64,000 nucleotides of DNA from Opitutales bacterium (GCA_017531845.1 JAFXKI010000003.1:262354-326353), one strand, 5' to 3'; positions 48,287 to 57,659 are shown, numbered from the stretch's first letter. Notes: generated by a model not told the origin, from the sequence alone. Translations and numbers: made by a program.

Positions 48287-49474
48287 CTATCTCGGCGGCG
48301 GCGGAGCGTCGTTCCCGCCGCGCCGGTCGGGACGCTCGCTTTTCTTTACGAAAACGTCGGAATTGCCGCCCACAATTTCGCTCTGTGAAGGACGCGTTAT
48401 TGCGATTTCGTCGCCCTCTGCAACACCGTTTTTTATTTCTATAAAATTCAGATTTCCGACACCGATCTCAACATAGCGGCGTTCAAAGCGATGCTCGCCG
48501 AGTTTGACAAAAACAAAGCGCCGGTCGTCTTCCAAAAATACGGCGCTGGCGGGAACGCTCACCGCGTTTTCCGCGCGCGACACCAAAATGGAAATATTCG
48601 AGCTGATGCCCGGGCGAATAAGTTGCGTTCCTGCCTGAAATTTTACACGCACCGGAAATTTGTAAAGCGTGGAGGTCGCGGAATCCTGGACTCCGAAGGG
48701 CGAAAGATAATCCACCTTACCCACAAATGATGTTCCCGGAAGCGAGTCAAACGAAAGCTCGGCATCGGAATTGAGCCCGATTTTATTTACTTCGATTTCG
48801 TTTAAATCCGCCTCGACGCGCAGGTTTTTCATGTCGTTAATTTTCATCAGCGTCGTTCCGTTAGAAAACGAACCGGCACCGGAAATGACGTTCCCGACAA
48901 AAACGTCGAGATTAGAAACCATGCCGTCGTGCGGAGCGCGAATTTGCGTTTTGGAAAGTTCTTCCCGGGCTTTTGCGAGCGAGGAGCGCACAACTTCGAG
49001 CTGGAGCTGAGCCGTTTCAAAATGCGTTACGGCATCGAGGTAATCCTGTTCCGTGGCAAAATCATTTTCGTAAAGCTCCTTGATGCGAAGCATATCGCGC
49101 CGGGATTTTTCGACATCGAGTTCTCGTTGGCGTTCCGTGCGCTCCGCCGCATCGACTTCCGTTTGGTAAGTGCTGGCATCAATTTCAAGAAGCAAATCGT
49201 TTTGCTTTACGTTGTCTCCGTTTTCGACGTTGATGCGGATGATTTTCCCGTTGATTTCGGATTTGATTTCGGTCGCCGTTTCCGGCTCTACAAATCCGGA
49301 AACGATAATGTTTTCCTCAATCGTTCTCGGCGTTGCCTTAACCGTAGGAACAGCCGGCAAGTTTGCCGTTGCGTTCCCGCCGCTTAAAACTTTTTCGCAA
49401 CCGGTTCCCGCAAACGGGAACGCGGCAAGCACCGATAACGCCGTCAGGGAAATAAGTTTTTTCTGAAGTTTCAT
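48287..49474 (-). CDS. MacA/RND-type periplasmic adaptor lipoprotein
   Basis: A 395-residue membrane-fusion protein with the start at ATG 49474 and a lipoprotein signal ('FAGTGCEK', Cys near residue 27). The adaptor pattern is complete: lipoyl half-motif 'VSGFVEPETATEIKSEINGKIIRINVENGDNVKQNDLLLEID', cited by 'VENGDNVKQNDLLLEID', a helical hairpin (about 95-170), the second lipoyl half 'TQIRAPHDGMVSNL', a β-barrel and a membrane-proximal domain. It bridges the permease to the TolC-like channel across the periplasm. The C-terminal tail (after about 375) is Arg/Pro-rich and disordered. Confidence 0.92.
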   Translation of the reverse strand: MKLQKKLISLTALSVLAAFPFAGTGCEKVLSGGNATANLPAVPTVKATPRTIEENIIVSGFVEPETATEIKSEINGKIIRINVENGDNVKQNDLLLEIDASTYQTEVDAAERTERQRELDVEKSRRDMLRIKELYENDFATEQDYLDAVTHFETAQLQLEVVRSSLAKAREELSKTQIRAPHDGMVSNLDVFVGNVISGAGSFSNGTTLMKINDMKNLRVEADLNEIEVNKIGLNSDAELSFDSLPGTSFVGKVDYLSPFGVQDSATSTLYKFPVRVKFQAGTQLIRPGISSNISILVSRAENAVSVPASAVFLEDDRRFVFVKLGEHRFERRYVEIGVGNLNFIEIKNGVAEGDEIAITRPSQSEIVGGNSDVFVKKSERPDRRGGNDAPPPPR

Positions 49475-49532
49475 TGTTTTTGTAAAAAATCGGTTCAACA
49501 ATAGGGATTAAAGTTCGCGGGAAATATTAAAA

Positions 49533-51176
49533 TTAAAATGCTTCCGCTTCCGACTCGTTCCCGTAATCGATTTCCTCCCAGGTAAAACCGTTTTCGGAAA
49601 GAATGCGTCCGTCAAGGCGTGCCGTTTTCGCCCGTGCTACGGCGACATCAAGTTGAGCCTGAATTTCCTCAAGGCGCGCCGCGTCCAAAGAATCCTGAGC
49701 GGAAAGCACGTCCGTCAGCGTTGCTTCTCCGAGCGAATAACGCGCGCGCTGACCTTTAAAAGACTCGTTTTGCATGTTGAGCGCGATTCTCGCCGCTGCA
49801 AGGCGTTCCCGCGCGGCTTCGAGGGAACGCCACGCCGAGCGGGCTTCAAACATCGCATTTTGCAAAGCTTGAGCCGCTTCAATTTCAACATTTTGCTGCC
49901 GCTTCATCGCCTGACGGAGTTGCGCCTCACTTGCACGAAATCCTATCGGAACCGAAAACTGAATTCCCGCCGACAAATCGTAACCGCGACGGTTTTCCGC
50001 ATACGCACCGCGAACCGCGTCCCAAGGCGCGCTTTCCCGTCCGCCGACCTCTGCGCCAAGCACCAAATCCAAGCTCGGAAGATCCGCATTCTCCGCCACC
50101 ACACGATTCAACGCCGCCTGCTCGCGGTCAATTTCTTTAATTTGCAAATCAATATCGAACACGCGGACGGCAGAAATCCATTCGCCGAACGAGCGCGTTT
50201 CCCGGTTCTCCGGCGTTTCTTCAAGCTCCGCTACGCGATAGACGAGAGCTTCGTCTTCATCGCCTTTTTCGCCAAGAAGCTTGCGTATCGCGTCGTCGCA
50301 ATTCTCCACGGACTGTCGGGCGCGCACCAAATTCACCCGCCGCGACGCCACTTCCGCTTCCGCCTGCAACACATCTTCAAGCGTTGCCGAGCGACCGGAT
50401 TTCAGACGCCGCTTTTTCTGCACCTGCTCAAGCACACTTTCCGCGTGACGCAAACTGCTCAAACGCGCGGACACAAGCGCGTAACTCGCCGAAAGATTCC
50501 AGTACGCCACTTCCGTATCATAGATCAAATCCAATGTCGCCTTGCGCAGCGAAAGCCCGCTCTTTAAAACATTTTGCCTCGCGATGACCAGCGGAGCCAA
50601 ATTGACCGTTTCCCCGAAACCTTTCATAAGCGGTTGCTTAAGCGAAACGCCCGCCGCTACCGAGGAATCCGCCGAATACGGTCCCGTGTTGAGATTGTAG
50701 CCGCGATTAAAGTTACCGTAAACTTTTGCCTCCGTTCCGAAAGAAAATTTCTTGGAAAGTTCCGCAGAATTATTCCAGCCCTGCACGCTCGTACGCGTGC
50801 TATTATTTTTCCAATACGGCGTAGATCCCGAGGTATCGTAAACGGACGAAAAAGAAAACTTCGGATCAAATTCCGCTTCCGCGATTTCCGGCGTTTCTTC
50901 AACAATCGATCTTTCAACGCGTCCGACAGCAAGCCCGAGGTTTTTCCTCAAAGCCTGAGGAATTGCGTCCTCCAACGCCAACAACGTTCCCGGACGCACC
51001 ACTTTCGCCACCTCTTCAGCCGTGATTTCCGGAAGCTCAAAGGTTCGCCGCGCACGACTCACGGGAACGTTTTTAGAGCCCGCATCTTCTGTCGATTCCG
51101 ACACGAGTGCGACGGGTGCCGCGCCCAAAAACGACGAAACCAGGCAAAGCGGAAACGCTAAAAATATTTTTTTCAT
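49533..51176 (-). CDS. TolC-family outer-membrane efflux channel
   Basis: A 547-residue outer-membrane factor with signal peptide ('FLAFPLCLVSSFLGAAPVA'). The TolC repeat structure is seen as two similar helical hairpins joined by β-strands: 'LEDAIPQALRKNLGLAVGRVERSI' and later 'YDLSAGIQFSVPIGFRASEAQLRQAM', with 'RYSLGEATLTDVLSAQDSLDAARLEEIQAQLDVAVARAK' near the end, cited by 'GEATLTDVLSAQDSL'. It is the first gene of the efflux operon, which is unusual because the channel is often last. Trimer formation in the outer membrane is expected. Confidence 0.92.
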   Translation of the reverse strand: MKKIFLAFPLCLVSSFLGAAPVALVSESTEDAGSKNVPVSRARRTFELPEITAEEVAKVVRPGTLLALEDAIPQALRKNLGLAVGRVERSIVEETPEIAEAEFDPKFSFSSVYDTSGSTPYWKNNSTRTSVQGWNNSAELSKKFSFGTEAKVYGNFNRGYNLNTGPYSADSSVAAGVSLKQPLMKGFGETVNLAPLVIARQNVLKSGLSLRKATLDLIYDTEVAYWNLSASYALVSARLSSLRHAESVLEQVQKKRRLKSGRSATLEDVLQAEAEVASRRVNLVRARQSVENCDDAIRKLLGEKGDEDEALVYRVAELEETPENRETRSFGEWISAVRVFDIDLQIKEIDREQAALNRVVAENADLPSLDLVLGAEVGGRESAPWDAVRGAYAENRRGYDLSAGIQFSVPIGFRASEAQLRQAMKRQQNVEIEAAQALQNAMFEARSAWRSLEAARERLAAARIALNMQNESFKGQRARYSLGEATLTDVLSAQDSLDAARLEEIQAQLDVAVARAKTARLDGRILSENGFTWEEIDYGNESEAEAF

Positions 51177-51266
51177 TACAACGCGATTTTCGGGGAAGAT
51201 TCTTGAAATAAAGACAAACGCTTTTGACCCGAAATTGTTTCAAAAAAACCTCTATTTGCACATTCA

Positions 51267-51313
51267 AAAAAAAACGTTCCCGAAGCGGAAATTACGCGGA
51301 CGGGAACGTTTTT
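51267..51313 (-). terminator. Terminator of the 51337-51717 gene, from a motif pair
   Basis: aaaaaacgttcccg and cgggaacgttttt are perfect complements with an 18-base loop between. On the minus strand the stem is followed by a T-run, so it ends the hypothetical gene at 51337-51717. Confidence 0.85.
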
Positions 51314-51336
51314 CTCTCGAAAAAAGAAAAAACGGC

Positions 51337-51717
51337 TTAGAGCTTGTCCTTAAAAATGATGTCAAACATCGCTTCCGTTTGATCACGCGTCGGGCGCCCG
51401 CCGTCGACGCAAAAGCGCACGGAAAGCGCCACCACGTTTTTCGTCAGCATTTCATCAAAAATCGGCTGAAGAGCCTTCGGCAAAAAGAAGCAAAAACGCC
51501 CGTAATCAAAGTAGGATTTCTCGAGGGTCTGCCCGTCGACAAAATTGATAAACGCCGTCCGACCGTTATCCGGTTTGAAAATATCGCTCTCAACAAAAAC
51601 TTCATAGCTACAAACAAAATTGTTGTTAGCCGGATATTTTGCAAAAAGTTTAATCGAGCCGCGCTCGTATTGCGTAAGAGGGGTCAACTTCGAGATTTGT
51701 GCTTTTTCCATAATCAT
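51337..51717 (-). CDS. Hypothetical protein
   Basis: A 126-residue soluble protein (or 124 from ATG 51711). The sequence alternates β-strands and short loops ('GSIKLFAKYPANNNFVCSYEVFVESDIF', 'AFINFVDGQTLEKSYFDYGRFCFFLPKAL', 'VALSVRFCVDGGRP'), which suggests an all-β or α/β domain. It recalls PilZ-like barrels in size, but the R-x-x-x-R ... D-x-S-x-x-G motif is absent, so I do not assign that family. A terminator follows; the gene appears monocistronic. Confidence 0.6.
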   Translation of the reverse strand: MIMEKAQISKLTPLTQYERGSIKLFAKYPANNNFVCSYEVFVESDIFKPDNGRTAFINFVDGQTLEKSYFDYGRFCFFLPKALQPIFDEMLTKNVVALSVRFCVDGGRPTRDQTEAMFDIIFKDKL

Positions 51718-51833
51718 ATGCCAATAAAACTAAATCGTTCTCGGCGCATTTCAAGCGAGAACTGCATATTTAGCCGAACGAAACCGCATCCGCCCTCCGC
51801 GCCCACGAAGCGCACGCAAAAAAAGCAGAATAC

Positions 51834-51880
51834 AAAAAAAGCCCGCGAAGCTTGTATTTAAGGACTTTGCGGGCTTTTTT
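51834..51880 (-). terminator. Intrinsic terminator of tRNA-Arg
   Basis: On the minus strand gcccgcaaag and cttcgcgggc form a G-C-rich stem after a loop, followed by T7. It begins 4 bp after the tRNA 3' end. Confidence 0.85.
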
Positions 51881-51883
51881 GAA

Positions 51884-51958
51884 TGGCGCGCCCGCGAGGA
51901 TTCGAACCCCGAACGAGTGATCCGTAGTCACTAGTGATATCCATTTCACCACGGGCGC
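51884..51958 (-). tRNA. tRNA-Arg (anticodon ACG)
   Basis: On the minus strand the acceptor stem GCGCCCG pairs with CGGGCGC, followed by G73 and an encoded CCA. The anticodon stem GTGA/TCAC holds the loop CTACGGA, giving anticodon ACG (A34 normally becomes inosine and reads CGN). The T-arm reads CGGGGTTCGAATCCTCG. The gene is single and has its own terminator. Confidence 0.95.
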
Positions 51959-52035
51959 GTTCAAAAATGTAGGAATAATCAAAACGTTTTCTCAAAACAG
52001 ACGCAAGCAAAAAAAAAAAAAATAATTTTTGGGAT

Positions 52036-53097
52036 CTATTTTCCTGAGGGTTCTTTTCTCTCTTTCGGAGATTTTTCCGAGAAATCAAAATCTGCATAAA
52101 CAAGCCGATGGTCGCTCGCTGTTTGAGATCGGGAATCTTCCGCAATTTTTGCCGAAGCGGGAACGTAGAATTTTTTAAAGAGTAGCGGCGAAGCAAAAAT
52201 CCGGTCGAAAGTAAAAAAATACCCGCGGTGCGGATTAAAATAAGTCAACTCTCCGCCCGTTGCATTTTTCGCGGGAAGTGCTTGAGCGAAAGATTCCGCT
52301 TCCAGCGCGGAAAGAGAATTTGCCCCGGGAACGTCATTAAAATCTCCCAGCAATAAAAACAGCTCCGGCGTTTTTTTGGGACCGAGCTCCGGTGCGCGCA
52401 CGGAAGCGGGAATTTTCCCGGCGTGTTTTTCGTCCGCTACAGCAAACTCAATCAACCGCCGTACATAACGTGCCTCGCGGGAACGCCGCCCGTTGCACTC
52501 AGGATCATCTGGATCCGAAGAAACTTTACTCTTCAAATGCACATTGTAAACGTGGAGCAAGTGCCCTCCGGAAACCGGAATCACAACGCCGAGCAAACCA
52601 CGGGAAAGTTTTTCCGGGGCGGAAATTTTTATGGTTTTTGAAAACGGCACGCGCGACAAAACCGCCAAGCGGTTATATGAATCTCCGCCTTCCAAACAGA
52701 CGCGATACGGAAACGCAAGACCGCGCCGCTCCAGAGCCTCCGCAAGCTCTTCCATCCACGCATCCCCGCCGATTTCCTGCACGGCAAGCACATCCGGGCG
52801 CACGCCGAGAATCGTATCGTAAAGTGCGGCTTTCTCCTTCTGTGTTTTCGGGTGCTTGTAGCGAAATTTTCCTTTTTCGGAAAATCGGTTTTCGTCTCGA
52901 AAATTGTGCAAATTATATGTCCCGACACGCAAGCGTTGCGGAAAATCAAAAAGCGGAGCAGGAAGAAAATCCGCACTGCTGCCAATTGATTGTGAGCCTC
53001 CGCTTGCTCTGCGGAAAATCATTCCGCCAAAGCAAAGTGCCGCTACAAACAAGAGCAGGAAACAAAGTGTAAAACGAAGTTTTTTTTGTCCTGCCAT
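52036..53097 (-). CDS. Endonuclease/exonuclease/phosphatase-family protein, membrane-anchored or secreted
   Basis: A 353-residue protein with an N-terminal hydrophobic anchor (about 9-27). The EEP fold motifs are present in order: 'RVGTYNLHNF' (Asn), 'LAVQEIGGDAWMEEL' (Glu metal ligand), 'LLGDFNDVPGANSL' (Asp/Asn) and 'TASDHRLVYADF' (Asp-His). A cleaving activity on a phosphodiester outside the cytoplasm is likely (nuclease or phosphatase), but the substrate is unclear. It is cotranscribed with or just downstream of dxs (21 bp). Confidence 0.9.
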   Translation of the reverse strand: MAGQKKLRFTLCFLLLFVAALCFGGMIFRRASGGSQSIGSSADFLPAPLFDFPQRLRVGTYNLHNFRDENRFSEKGKFRYKHPKTQKEKAALYDTILGVRPDVLAVQEIGGDAWMEELAEALERRGLAFPYRVCLEGGDSYNRLAVLSRVPFSKTIKISAPEKLSRGLLGVVIPVSGGHLLHVYNVHLKSKVSSDPDDPECNGRRSREARYVRRLIEFAVADEKHAGKIPASVRAPELGPKKTPELFLLLGDFNDVPGANSLSALEAESFAQALPAKNATGGELTYFNPHRGYFFTFDRIFASPLLFKKFYVPASAKIAEDSRSQTASDHRLVYADFDFSEKSPKERKEPSGK

Positions 53098-53118
53098 CTT
53101 TTTTCTCCGAAGGGAAAA

Positions 53119-55005
53119 TTACAAACCCGCAAGCCGCTCGCGCACTTTTTTTATCACCGATTCGGTATCCAAGCCAAAACGGGAACGCAAATCGCCGACA
53201 CTTGTTCCGTGCGGTACAAAGCGATCATCCCAGCCGAAACGCTCCACGGGAACGCACAATTTTTTTGCCGCAAGTGCTTCCAAAACCGCGCTTCCGAAAC
53301 CGCCCGCAAGAGCGTGATCCTCAAGTGTTACAAAAAGCTTTGCGCGCTTCGCCTGACCGGCAAGCAAGTCTTCATCAAGCGGTTTCACAAAACGCGCATT
53401 CACCAAGGTTGCACGCGTTCCCGTATCCGCCGCAAGTTGCTTGCACAATGTTTCGGCGACCGGCAACATCGAGCCGAGCGACCAAATGCAAACTTCTCCG
53501 TCGCCTTCGGCAAGCACCTCCGCCTTTCCGATTTCAAGAAGCGCGGGATACTCCTTCTCTTTTACTCCCGGTGCCGAACCTCGCGGATAGCGAATGACAT
53601 GCGGCCCGCCGCGCACAAAAGCCGTGTGCATCATGTCCGCAAGCTCATCTTCATCTTTCGGCTGCATTACGGTCAAATTCGGCAAACAACGCAACATCGC
53701 GATATCGAAAATGCCGTGATGCGTCGCGCCGTCCTGCGGGGAAAGCCCCGCGCGGTCGAGACAGAAGAGCACGTCCAGATTTTGCAGGCAAACATCGTGC
53801 ATCACCATGTCCACCGCGCGCTGGATAAACGACGAGTAAATCGCCACGCAGGGTTTCAGCCCGCGCGCCGCCAAGCCCGCCGCAAAAATAACGGCATGCC
53901 CTTCCGCGATACCCACATCAAAATAACGTTCCGGAAATTCTTTCTTCAGGAAACAAAGCCCCGTTCCCGCAGACATCGCCGCCGTGATTCCGACGATCTT
54001 TTCGTCATCGCGAGCGAAGCGCACCAAGGTTTTTCCGAACGCGTCCTGCCACGGAGCCGGAGCTCCGTGAACGATTTTAGTCGGCGTTCCCGTTTCCGGA
54101 TTATACGGAGCGCAGCCGTGAAAACGATCCGGATGCGCCTCTGCCACCGGCAAGCCTTTGCCTTTGGTCGTGCGCACGTGAAGCAAAATCGGTTGCCGGG
54201 ATTTTTTCGCAAATTCGAGAAAATCAATCAGTTGAGAAATATTGTGTCCGTCTATCGGACCGACGTAACGTAGCTTAAATTTCTCAAAAAGCGAAGACGC
54301 TCCCGAGGTGAGCACCTGCTTTTTTTCCTGCTTCCAAGCCGATCCCGCGTGAATCAAATGCTCTCCGCACCACGGAATTTTAGAAACGAGACGCTTCAGC
54401 CCGCGCGTCGCGTCGTTGTAAAAACTTGTCGTAATGATACGGTTCAAGCAATCCGCGACGGCTCCGACATTACGATCAATAGACCATTCGTTGTCGTTAA
54501 GAATAACGATGAGCCTGTGCGTGTGCGCGGCAATATTGTTCAACGCCTCCAACGTCGAACCGTTTGTAACGGCGGCATCACCGACCACGGCAACGACGTG
54601 TTCGTCTCCGCCGAGGCGATCCCGGGCTGCGGCAATTCCGAGTGCGGCAGACAGAGCCGTTCCCGCATGCCCGCTCCCGAACGCATCCGCCTCGCTTTCC
54701 TTGCGGTTGCAAAATCCGGAAATTCCGTCCGTTTGGCGAAGCGTGCCGAAGCGAGCCCCACGACCGGTCAGAATTTTGTGCGCGTAGCACTGGTGGGAAA
54801 CGTCGAAAACTATTTTGTCTTTCGGTACATCAAAAACGCGGTGCAACGCAACCGACAGTTCCACCACCCCCAAATTCGGAGCGACGTGCCCGCCGTTCTC
54901 CGACGTAACCGCGATAATGCGTTCCCGCAATTCTCGTGCGATTTCGGGAAGCTTTTCTGCGGGAACGTGTTTTAAATCCGCCGGAGACTGAATGGCGTCG
55001 AGCAT
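53119..55005 (-). CDS. dxs: 1-deoxy-D-xylulose-5-phosphate synthase
   Basis: A 628-residue thiamine-diphosphate enzyme that joins pyruvate and glyceraldehyde 3-phosphate in the first step of the MEP isoprenoid pathway. Landmarks are 'NGGHVAPNLGVVELSVALHRVF', 'FDVSHQCYAHKILTGR', the ThDP fold 'VGDAAVTNGSTLEALNNIA...LNDNEWSID', 'GHNISQLIDFLE', and in the second half 'YFDVGIAEGHAVIFAAGLA' and 'CLDRAGLSPQDGATHHGIFD'. The C-terminal domain ends near 'GWDDRFVPHGTSVGDLRSRFGLD'. xseB lies 10 bp upstream in the same transcript, a pairing seen in many bacteria. Confidence 0.96.
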   Translation of the reverse strand: MLDAIQSPADLKHVPAEKLPEIARELRERIIAVTSENGGHVAPNLGVVELSVALHRVFDVPKDKIVFDVSHQCYAHKILTGRGARFGTLRQTDGISGFCNRKESEADAFGSGHAGTALSAALGIAAARDRLGGDEHVVAVVGDAAVTNGSTLEALNNIAAHTHRLIVILNDNEWSIDRNVGAVADCLNRIITTSFYNDATRGLKRLVSKIPWCGEHLIHAGSAWKQEKKQVLTSGASSLFEKFKLRYVGPIDGHNISQLIDFLEFAKKSRQPILLHVRTTKGKGLPVAEAHPDRFHGCAPYNPETGTPTKIVHGAPAPWQDAFGKTLVRFARDDEKIVGITAAMSAGTGLCFLKKEFPERYFDVGIAEGHAVIFAAGLAARGLKPCVAIYSSFIQRAVDMVMHDVCLQNLDVLFCLDRAGLSPQDGATHHGIFDIAMLRCLPNLTVMQPKDEDELADMMHTAFVRGGPHVIRYPRGSAPGVKEKEYPALLEIGKAEVLAEGDGEVCIWSLGSMLPVAETLCKQLAADTGTRATLVNARFVKPLDEDLLAGQAKRAKLFVTLEDHALAGGFGSAVLEALAAKKLCVPVERFGWDDRFVPHGTSVGDLRSRFGLDTESVIKKVRERLAGL

Positions 55006-55015
55006 TCTTTTTTAA

Positions 55016-55270
55016 TCAATATTCCCCGTCTTCAAACGGTTGTGTTTCGGCCTCGCCTTCGGCGGAAACGGAACGCAACTGTTCGATGCGAAGCTCCGCA
55101 TCCGCCAATTTTTCCTGACAATTTTTCAAATGGCGCATTCCCGCTTCGTAGCGTTCCACCAATTCCGCAAGCGGAACTTCCCCGCCTTCAAGGCTTTCGA
55201 CAATCGCCTCAAGCCGGGCAAGCTCTTCCTCAAAGGTAGGCCCTTTTTCGTTCTTTTTTGTTTTGCTCAC
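55016..55270 (-). CDS. xseB: Exodeoxyribonuclease VII small subunit
   Basis: An 84-residue protein matching XseB: 'FEEELARLEAIVESLEGGEVPLAELVERYEAGMRHLKNCQEKLADAELRIEQL', cited by 'LEAIVESLEGGEVPLAE'. It is a short coiled-coil that wraps the large subunit XseA and is needed for activity on single-stranded DNA. It sits 10 bp before dxs. The large subunit is not in the window. Confidence 0.93.
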   Translation of the reverse strand: MSKTKKNEKGPTFEEELARLEAIVESLEGGEVPLAELVERYEAGMRHLKNCQEKLADAELRIEQLRSVSAEGEAETQPFEDGEY

Positions 55271-55355
55271 AATGGGGGAGAATTAAAAGCGGAAAACCTT
55301 TCGGAGTAAACGGAAAATCCGCCGCCGATTTGCCTGCCGATCCGCACCCGTGCAC

Positions 55356-57557
55356 CTATTTCTTTTTAAAAGAAAGTTCGACGGAAGGATTTTTCGCGTC
55401 GGCGGCGCAAACGTATTCGATGCGAATCTTGTGCGTTCCCGCCGCGAGATTCACGCCGCGCGTTCCCGTCGGGTTTTCCGTTCCGACGTTCGCGTAGGAT
55501 TTCGCTTCCGTGCCGGGTTTGTAAAGCTTGTCCGCGTCGATGAGCTGAATGTCGTAAAGATGAACGAAGGCTTTGCTTCCCTTGTTTTTGTCCGTTTTGA
55601 GAGAAAAAACATATTCGCCTTCTTCGGGAACGGAAATCGTGCCTTCAATCAAAATGCCGCGCGCGCCGCGCCCGTCGATAAATTTTTGCGGCAAGAGATT
55701 TTTGCCGAGCGGTTTTTCTTCCTTGCCGGAGAGCACGGGCTTTAAGTGCGTTTGGCGAAAATCCGGTACCCACGGGAACGCTTTGTCCGACGCGAAGGCT
55801 TTGTATTCAAATTTTAATTGCGTTGAATCGCCGGATTTTCCGACGGCGGGAACGGGATTTTTTTCAAAGAAAACTTTTTGCGAGAAATCGAGTCCGCGCG
55901 TGTATTCGTGCGGATGTTTCCCGTCGAAAGCTCGGCGGGAACGCAACGCTTTGTCGCGCAGTTTTTGCTGGAAATCTTCGCCGAAGCCGGGCTTGCCCGC
56001 GAGATTTTTGCTTTCCTGAGGGTCTTTTAGTGTATCGTAAATTTCAAATACAACGGCGCCGTCACCGGAAAATTTTGTATTTTCATTTAAATTACGCGCC
56101 AAGCCTTTGTAGCCGTCAACCCAAACGACAAGCTGATTGCGGCGCGACAGCCCGTGGTGCGCGGGAACGAAATCACCGCGCCGGCTTGAAGAGCCGCCGA
56201 CGGAATATTCGCAGTAAATTTGCCCGGGCATTTGCTCGCCGCGCCCCGTCAGCGTCGGCAGAATCGACACGCCGTCCGAGCCTGACGGAATTTCTATTCC
56301 GGCGGCATCGGCGAAGGTCGCGAGCCAGTCGTGGAATTGCGAGGGTTCGGTGGTCGTTTTTTTCTTCGGAATAAATTTCGGCCAACGCACGATGGCGGGA
56401 ACGCGCAAGCCGCCTTCGAACACGTCGCGCTTGATGCCGTCCATCATGCCGTAAGACTTAAAAAACGCGGGATCTTGTGCCGGAGAGCCGGACGCGAAAA
56501 ATGCGGTGCGCGCGCTGTCGTTGCCGGGTTCTTCATGCGGACCGTTGTCGGAAGTGAAAACGACCATCGTGTTGTCGTCGATTTTCAAATCTTTGAGCAG
56601 TTTGAAAAGGTCCGCCATCGCGTCGTCTACGCGGCGAATCATTGTCGAGTGGCGGCGGGCGGCATCGGTCGCGAAGTTTTTATTATCGGGGTGAATGTAG
56701 GAATCGGGCGCGCCGAGTTTCGGGTCGGCAGTGTTGACGGTACCGTTTTTCGTCCATTGGACGCCGCCTTTGAGCCCGCCTCCTGAGGGATACGCGCAAT
56801 TCGGCACGCGCAGAGAGCCGTGCGGAGCGGGAAGCGCGAGGTAAACGAAAAACGGCTGGCGCGGGTTGTTTTTTGTGCTTTTGGCAATCCAGTCTTTGGC
56901 GCGCGCGGTAAAAAGGTCTGTCGAATACGCGTTCCCGCTTTTGAGCTTGGGCGTTACATTTGTTTCGTTTTCCCAAACGTAGCGACCGCAGTTCGCGGGG
57001 TAGTGATAATGACCGGCGAGATGGTCGAAAATGCCGTAAAAATAATTGAATCCGCGTTCCCGTGCGCGGGCGAATCCGGTGTTTCCGGTTGAGCCGTTCC
57101 CGACGCCGCCGATACCCCATTTGCCGATGGCGGCGGTCGTGTAGCCGGCGGCTTGGAGCACGGAGCCGAGCGTGTGGACATCGGCGATGGGCGTGTCAAA
57201 TGTGTTGTCGCGCACTTGTCGCGTGTGCCCTTGGTGCATTCCCGTCATGAGCGACGCGCGGGCGGGAGCGCTTACGGGGCAAGCCGTGTAATGGCGGGCG
57301 AGCAGAATGCCTTCGCTTGCCATTTTGTCGAGCGTCGGTGTTTTGAAGCGATTTGGGCGGGAACGGTTTTTGAATTTTTCGCCGTAGTTCCAATTACAAT
57401 TTAAGTCGCCCCAACCCATATCGTCCACGAGTACGAAAATGATGTTCGGGCGTGCGCCGGAAGCGGACTCTCCGTTCCCGAGAGCATGCGGAGCCAAAAG
57501 CGGAAGCGTTGTCAAAAACGAACAAGCAACACGAGGAAGCAAGGCGGAGAAACTCAT
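55356..57557 (-). CDS. Secreted sulfatase of the arylsulfatase A family, Ser type
   Basis: A 733-residue enzyme with the start at ATG 57557 and a signal peptide ('ACSFLTTLPLLAPHALG'). The sulfatase catalytic core has metal-binding 'IIFVLVDDMGWGD' (Asp45, Asp46) and the maturation site 'CPVSAPARASLMTG'. In this motif the residue to be oxidised is Ser96 (S-x-P-x-R), so formylglycine would have to be made by an anaerobic sulfatase-maturating enzyme, not by the aerobic Cys-only system. 'VVFTSDNGPHEE' follows. A C-terminal β-domain (about 610-733, 'YVFSLKTDKNKGSKAFVHL') may bind glycans. Desulfation of mucin or other host glycans is a reasonable guess; the specific sugar cannot be read. Confidence 0.92.
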   Translation of the reverse strand: MSFSALLPRVACSFLTTLPLLAPHALGNGESASGARPNIIFVLVDDMGWGDLNCNWNYGEKFKNRSRPNRFKTPTLDKMASEGILLARHYTACPVSAPARASLMTGMHQGHTRQVRDNTFDTPIADVHTLGSVLQAAGYTTAAIGKWGIGGVGNGSTGNTGFARARERGFNYFYGIFDHLAGHYHYPANCGRYVWENETNVTPKLKSGNAYSTDLFTARAKDWIAKSTKNNPRQPFFVYLALPAPHGSLRVPNCAYPSGGGLKGGVQWTKNGTVNTADPKLGAPDSYIHPDNKNFATDAARRHSTMIRRVDDAMADLFKLLKDLKIDDNTMVVFTSDNGPHEEPGNDSARTAFFASGSPAQDPAFFKSYGMMDGIKRDVFEGGLRVPAIVRWPKFIPKKKTTTEPSQFHDWLATFADAAGIEIPSGSDGVSILPTLTGRGEQMPGQIYCEYSVGGSSSRRGDFVPAHHGLSRRNQLVVWVDGYKGLARNLNENTKFSGDGAVVFEIYDTLKDPQESKNLAGKPGFGEDFQQKLRDKALRSRRAFDGKHPHEYTRGLDFSQKVFFEKNPVPAVGKSGDSTQLKFEYKAFASDKAFPWVPDFRQTHLKPVLSGKEEKPLGKNLLPQKFIDGRGARGILIEGTISVPEEGEYVFSLKTDKNKGSKAFVHLYDIQLIDADKLYKPGTEAKSYANVGTENPTGTRGVNLAAGTHKIRIEYVCAADAKNPSVELSFKKK

Positions 57558-57594
57558 AAGATCGAAGATTTTACCCGCGCATTCTCCAACATAC

Positions 57595-57646
57595 AAAAAA
57601 AAAATCTCCCGCGCCGCACGGGAACGCGGAACGACGGGAGATTTTT
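57595..57646 (-). terminator. Intrinsic terminator after eda
   Basis: aaatctcccg and cgggagattt form a perfect stem around a 23-base loop that contains one GGGAACG word; A/T runs flank both sides. It separates eda from the sulfatase on the minus strand. Confidence 0.8.
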
Positions 57647-57659
57647 TAGTGTTCTTTTT

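Noticed and set aside
51337-51717. PilZ domain in the small hypothetical protein
   Set aside because: The size and β-rich look fit, but the RxxxR and D-x-S-x-x-G motifs that bind cyclic-di-GMP are not there.
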